DNA from: Chloroflexota bacterium
Lineage (GTDB): Bacteria > Chloroflexota > Limnocylindria > Limnocylindrales > CSP1-4
Length of the DNA stretch: 6,741 bases
Assembly: GCA_003158495.1 (NCBI GenBank)
Contig: PMJT01000267.1
Location: 1-6,741 of the forward strand
Direction: 5' to 3'
Position 1 is the stretch's first letter, and each line of letters begins with the position of its first letter. This document shows, piece after piece, positions 5,088 to 6,741 of the stretch. Position numbers and translations under genes: made by a program. Under the pieces are notes generated by a model that saw nothing but the letters and a program-made list of their open reading frames with translations, was not told where the DNA came from and made no database searches.

Positions 5088-6113
5088 CTGTCAGCAAGAC
5101 CTGTTCTCGCCCTTGACCTGGGCGGGACGCACATTCGCGCCGCCGTCGTCACGGACGACGGTTCTCGGCTTGCCGTGGTCCGGGGACGTACGCCGATCGC
5201 AGATGGCCCGGCCGCGATCCTCGACGCGTGCGAGGCCGCCCTGCGCAAGGCCCGCGGCCAGGTAGCAGGCGACATCGCGGACGCCATACTGGGCATCGGG
5301 ATCTCTACCCCGGGGCCGCTCAATCCGTGGCGCGGCGTGGTCCTGGAAACGCCCAACATGGGCCCAAAGTTCGTGGATGTGCCGGTCGCCGCCGAGATGG
5401 CCGGGCGGCTGGACCTGCCGGCCTTCCTGGAGCGGGACACGAATGTCGCCGCTCTCGGCGAGATGGCGTTCGGCGCCGCGCGCGATTGCTCGGACTTCAT
5501 CTACTTGACCGTCTCCACCGGCGTCGGCGGTGCCATCGTGTCGGAGGGTCGCATCTTCCACGGTCCGGACGGGACTGCCGGTGAACTCGGTCACACCCCC
5601 GTCGCCATGGACGGCCTCTGCAACTGCGGCGCGGTCGGCCACCTGGAGGCTTTCATCGGCGGAGCGGCAATGGCCCGTTACGCCAGGGCGCTCGTCGCGG
5701 AGGGCTCCAGCCCGTTCCTGGCCGCCCGGGCGTCGAAGAAGGGCGTCGAGTCGATGGAGGCCCGCGATATCGCCGAGGGCGAAGACGCAGGCGACGAGGC
5801 CTGCCGAAACATCATGGAGAGAGGCAGACGCGCATTTGCCGTCGCCTGCGTCGGCTTCGTCGACGCATTGAACCCAACCCGGATCGTCGTCGGCGGCGCG
5901 ATCTCGGATGCTCAGGGCGAACGATTGCTCGGTCCCGCTCGGGCCGAGGTCGCCGCCACCGCCTTTAGAACTCCCCGCAGCCGGGTCCAGATAGTCCACG
6001 CCGAGCTTGGCGCGGACGTCGGTCTCGCCGGCGGGCACCCACTCGTGATCGCGCGTCTCGGCGACCCGGCCTGGCGCGGCGGTCGGGCCACACCCCTTAC
6101 CGCGAACGGTTGA
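5088..6113 (+). CDS. ROK-family sugar kinase (glucokinase-like)
   Basis: About 341 aa if started at CTG 5088, slightly above the ~300-330 aa usual for ROK kinases. ATP-dependent phosphorylation of a hexose or aminosugar in the cytoplasm is expected. Visible motifs: phosphate-binding DLGGTHIRAAVV (10-21), the catalytic-loop segment ERDTNVAALGE (115-125) with Asp117 as probable base, second phosphate loop TVSTGVGGAI (141-150), sugar-contact GELGH (165-169), zinc motif CNCGAVGHLE (178-187) with Glu187, and LNPTRIVVGGAI (261-272) near the adenosine site. There is no N-terminal helix-turn-helix, so it is a kinase rather than a ROK repressor. Odd points: His185 where the third Cys of C-x-C-G-x-x-G-C-x-E is usual, and Arg116 where Asn is common before the catalytic Asp. 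Substrate is unassigned. GAPDH starts 32 bases downstream, which favours a glycolytic role such as glucose phosphorylation. An earlier start at ATG 4803 is open but would add non-protein-like sequence. Confidence 0.88.
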   Translation: MSARPVLALDLGGTHIRAAVVTDDGSRLAVVRGRTPIADGPAAILDACEAALRKARGQVAGDIADAILGIGISTPGPLNPWRGVVLETPNMGPKFVDVPVAAEMAGRLDLPAFLERDTNVAALGEMAFGAARDCSDFIYLTVSTGVGGAIVSEGRIFHGPDGTAGELGHTPVAMDGLCNCGAVGHLEAFIGGAAMARYARALVAEGSSPFLAARASKKGVESMEARDIAEGEDAGDEACRNIMERGRRAFAVACVGFVDALNPTRIVVGGAISDAQGERLLGPARAEVAATAFRTPRSRVQIVHAELGADVGLAGGHPLVIARLGDPAWRGGRATPLTANG

Positions 6114-6134
6114 CCGAGCGCGGCGTAGATCCCT

Positions 6135-6140
6135 GGAGGA
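6135..6140 (+). promoter_or_regulatory. Shine-Dalgarno site for GAPDH
   Basis: GGAGGA sits five bases before ATG 6146. It is the strongest ribosome site in the window, fitting a highly expressed glycolytic gene. Confidence 0.7.
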
Positions 6141-6145
6141 ACAAC

Positions 6146-6741
6146 ATGGCAGTACGTGTCGGTATCAACGGTTTCGGTCGGATCGGCCGCCAGTCGCTCA
6201 AGGCCATCCTCGAGCGCTCTCCTGAACTCGAAGTCGTCGCCGTCAACGATCTCGTCGACGTCCCGATGAACGCCCTTCTCTTCGCCCACGACTCCACGTA
6301 CGGCAACTTCGACGGCACCGTCAGCCATACCGACGATGCGATCGTCGTCAACGGCAAGAAGATCCAGGTCCTCCAGGTCAAGGATCCGGCCCTGCTTCCC
6401 TGGAAAGACCTCGGAGTCGACCTCGTCATCGAGTCCACCGGCATCTTCACCGACGCCGAGAAGGCCAAGGCCCACATCGCCGCCGGTGCCAGGAAGGTCC
6501 TGATCAGCGCCCCCGCCAAGAACGAGGACATCACGATCGTCCTGGGCGTCAACGCCGACAAGTACGATCCGGCCAAGCACAACATCATCAGCAACGCCAG
6601 CTGCACGACCAACTGCCTGGCCCCCTTCGCCAAGGTCCTGAACGACTCGTTCGGGATCGAGAAGGGCGTCATGAACACGATCCACAGCTACACCAACGAC
6701 CAGCGCATCCTGGACGTTGCCCACAAGGATCCGCGCCGCGC
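6146..6741 (+). CDS. gap: Type I glyceraldehyde-3-phosphate dehydrogenase, 3' truncated by the window
   Basis: The first 198 residues of a protein usually about 335 long; the frame is still open at the window edge. The enzyme oxidatively phosphorylates glyceraldehyde 3-phosphate to 1,3-bisphosphoglycerate in glycolysis and works as a cytoplasmic tetramer. The Rossmann motif is GINGFGRIGR (6-15). Asp35 in VAVNDL ends the second strand and binds the adenine ribose, pointing to NAD rather than NADP preference. STYG (50-53) is in place. The catalytic cysteine is Cys153 in SNASCTTNC and the catalytic histidine His180 in HSYTNDQ. No frame disruption is seen. Codon use is strongly biased to C-ending codons, such as AAC, GAC, ATC and GTC, as expected for high expression. 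It follows the ROK kinase by 32 bases with no promoter between, so co-transcription is likely, though a promoter inside the kinase gene is possible. Confidence 0.97.
   Translation, partial: MAVRVGINGFGRIGRQSLKAILERSPELEVVAVNDLVDVPMNALLFAHDSTYGNFDGTVSHTDDAIVVNGKKIQVLQVKDPALLPWKDLGVDLVIESTGIFTDAEKAKAHIAAGARKVLISAPAKNEDITIVLGVNADKYDPAKHNIISNASCTTNCLAPFAKVLNDSFGIEKGVMNTIHSYTNDQRILDVAHKDPRR

Noticed and set aside
5091..6038. 315-aa minus-strand open frame opposite the ROK kinase
   Set aside because: The plus strand carries all ROK motifs; the reverse frame shows no family features and has no ribosome site.
5912..6724. Minus-strand open frames opposite GAPDH (270 and 193 aa)
   Set aside because: The plus strand reads an intact GAPDH with catalytic Cys and His. 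It simply lacks a stop because the window ends, so the antisense frames look longer than they deserve.

Overview
The window is GC-rich bacterial chromosome with Shine-Dalgarno-led genes. It holds the end of a DnaE2-type polymerase gene, long Pro/Thr-rich linkers in an exported lamin-tail-domain protein, a tiny DUF5679 protein, and a ROK sugar kinase next to GAPDH. Together these suggest a high-GC member of the Chloroflexota (Limnocylindria-like) or a neighbouring terrestrial lineage. That placement is inference from protein style and gene content; no rRNA or other marker is present.

Layout, left to right. (1) Bases 1-235 are the 3' end of a C-family DNA polymerase gene (DnaE2/ImuC type, plus strand). 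It converges on (2) a minus-strand gene (290-1186) for an unrecognised four-helix membrane protein with a Ser/Ala/Pro-rich outer loop. (3) A 194-base divergent spacer carries three helically phased TAAG repeats. (4) The largest gene (1381-4275, 964 aa) encodes a secreted, membrane-anchored protein: signal peptide, lamin-tail domain, Pro/Thr stalk, about five OB-fold-like segments, one C-terminal membrane helix. (5) A 337-base gene-free stretch starts with a good sigma-70-type promoter and is rich in inverted repeats; it could be a long structured leader or a small RNA. (6) A 46-aa DUF5679 zinc-ribbon-like protein follows (4613-4753), with a 15-bp UNCG-capped hairpin just after it. (7) A second gene-free stretch (4754-5087) ends in an extended -10 promoter that drives (8) a ROK-family sugar kinase, apparently starting at CTG 5088. 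(9) 32 bases later comes the type I GAPDH gene, cut by the window edge.

Working together: the kinase and GAPDH look like a glycolytic transcription unit (sugar phosphorylation, then triose-phosphate oxidation). The membrane protein and the OB/lamin-tail protein are divergently transcribed from one spacer and both are envelope proteins, so they may be co-regulated, but no shared function can be read from the sequence. I found no mobile element, CRISPR array, tRNA or rRNA. The least explained material is the multi-OB surface protein and the structured leader before the DUF5679 gene.
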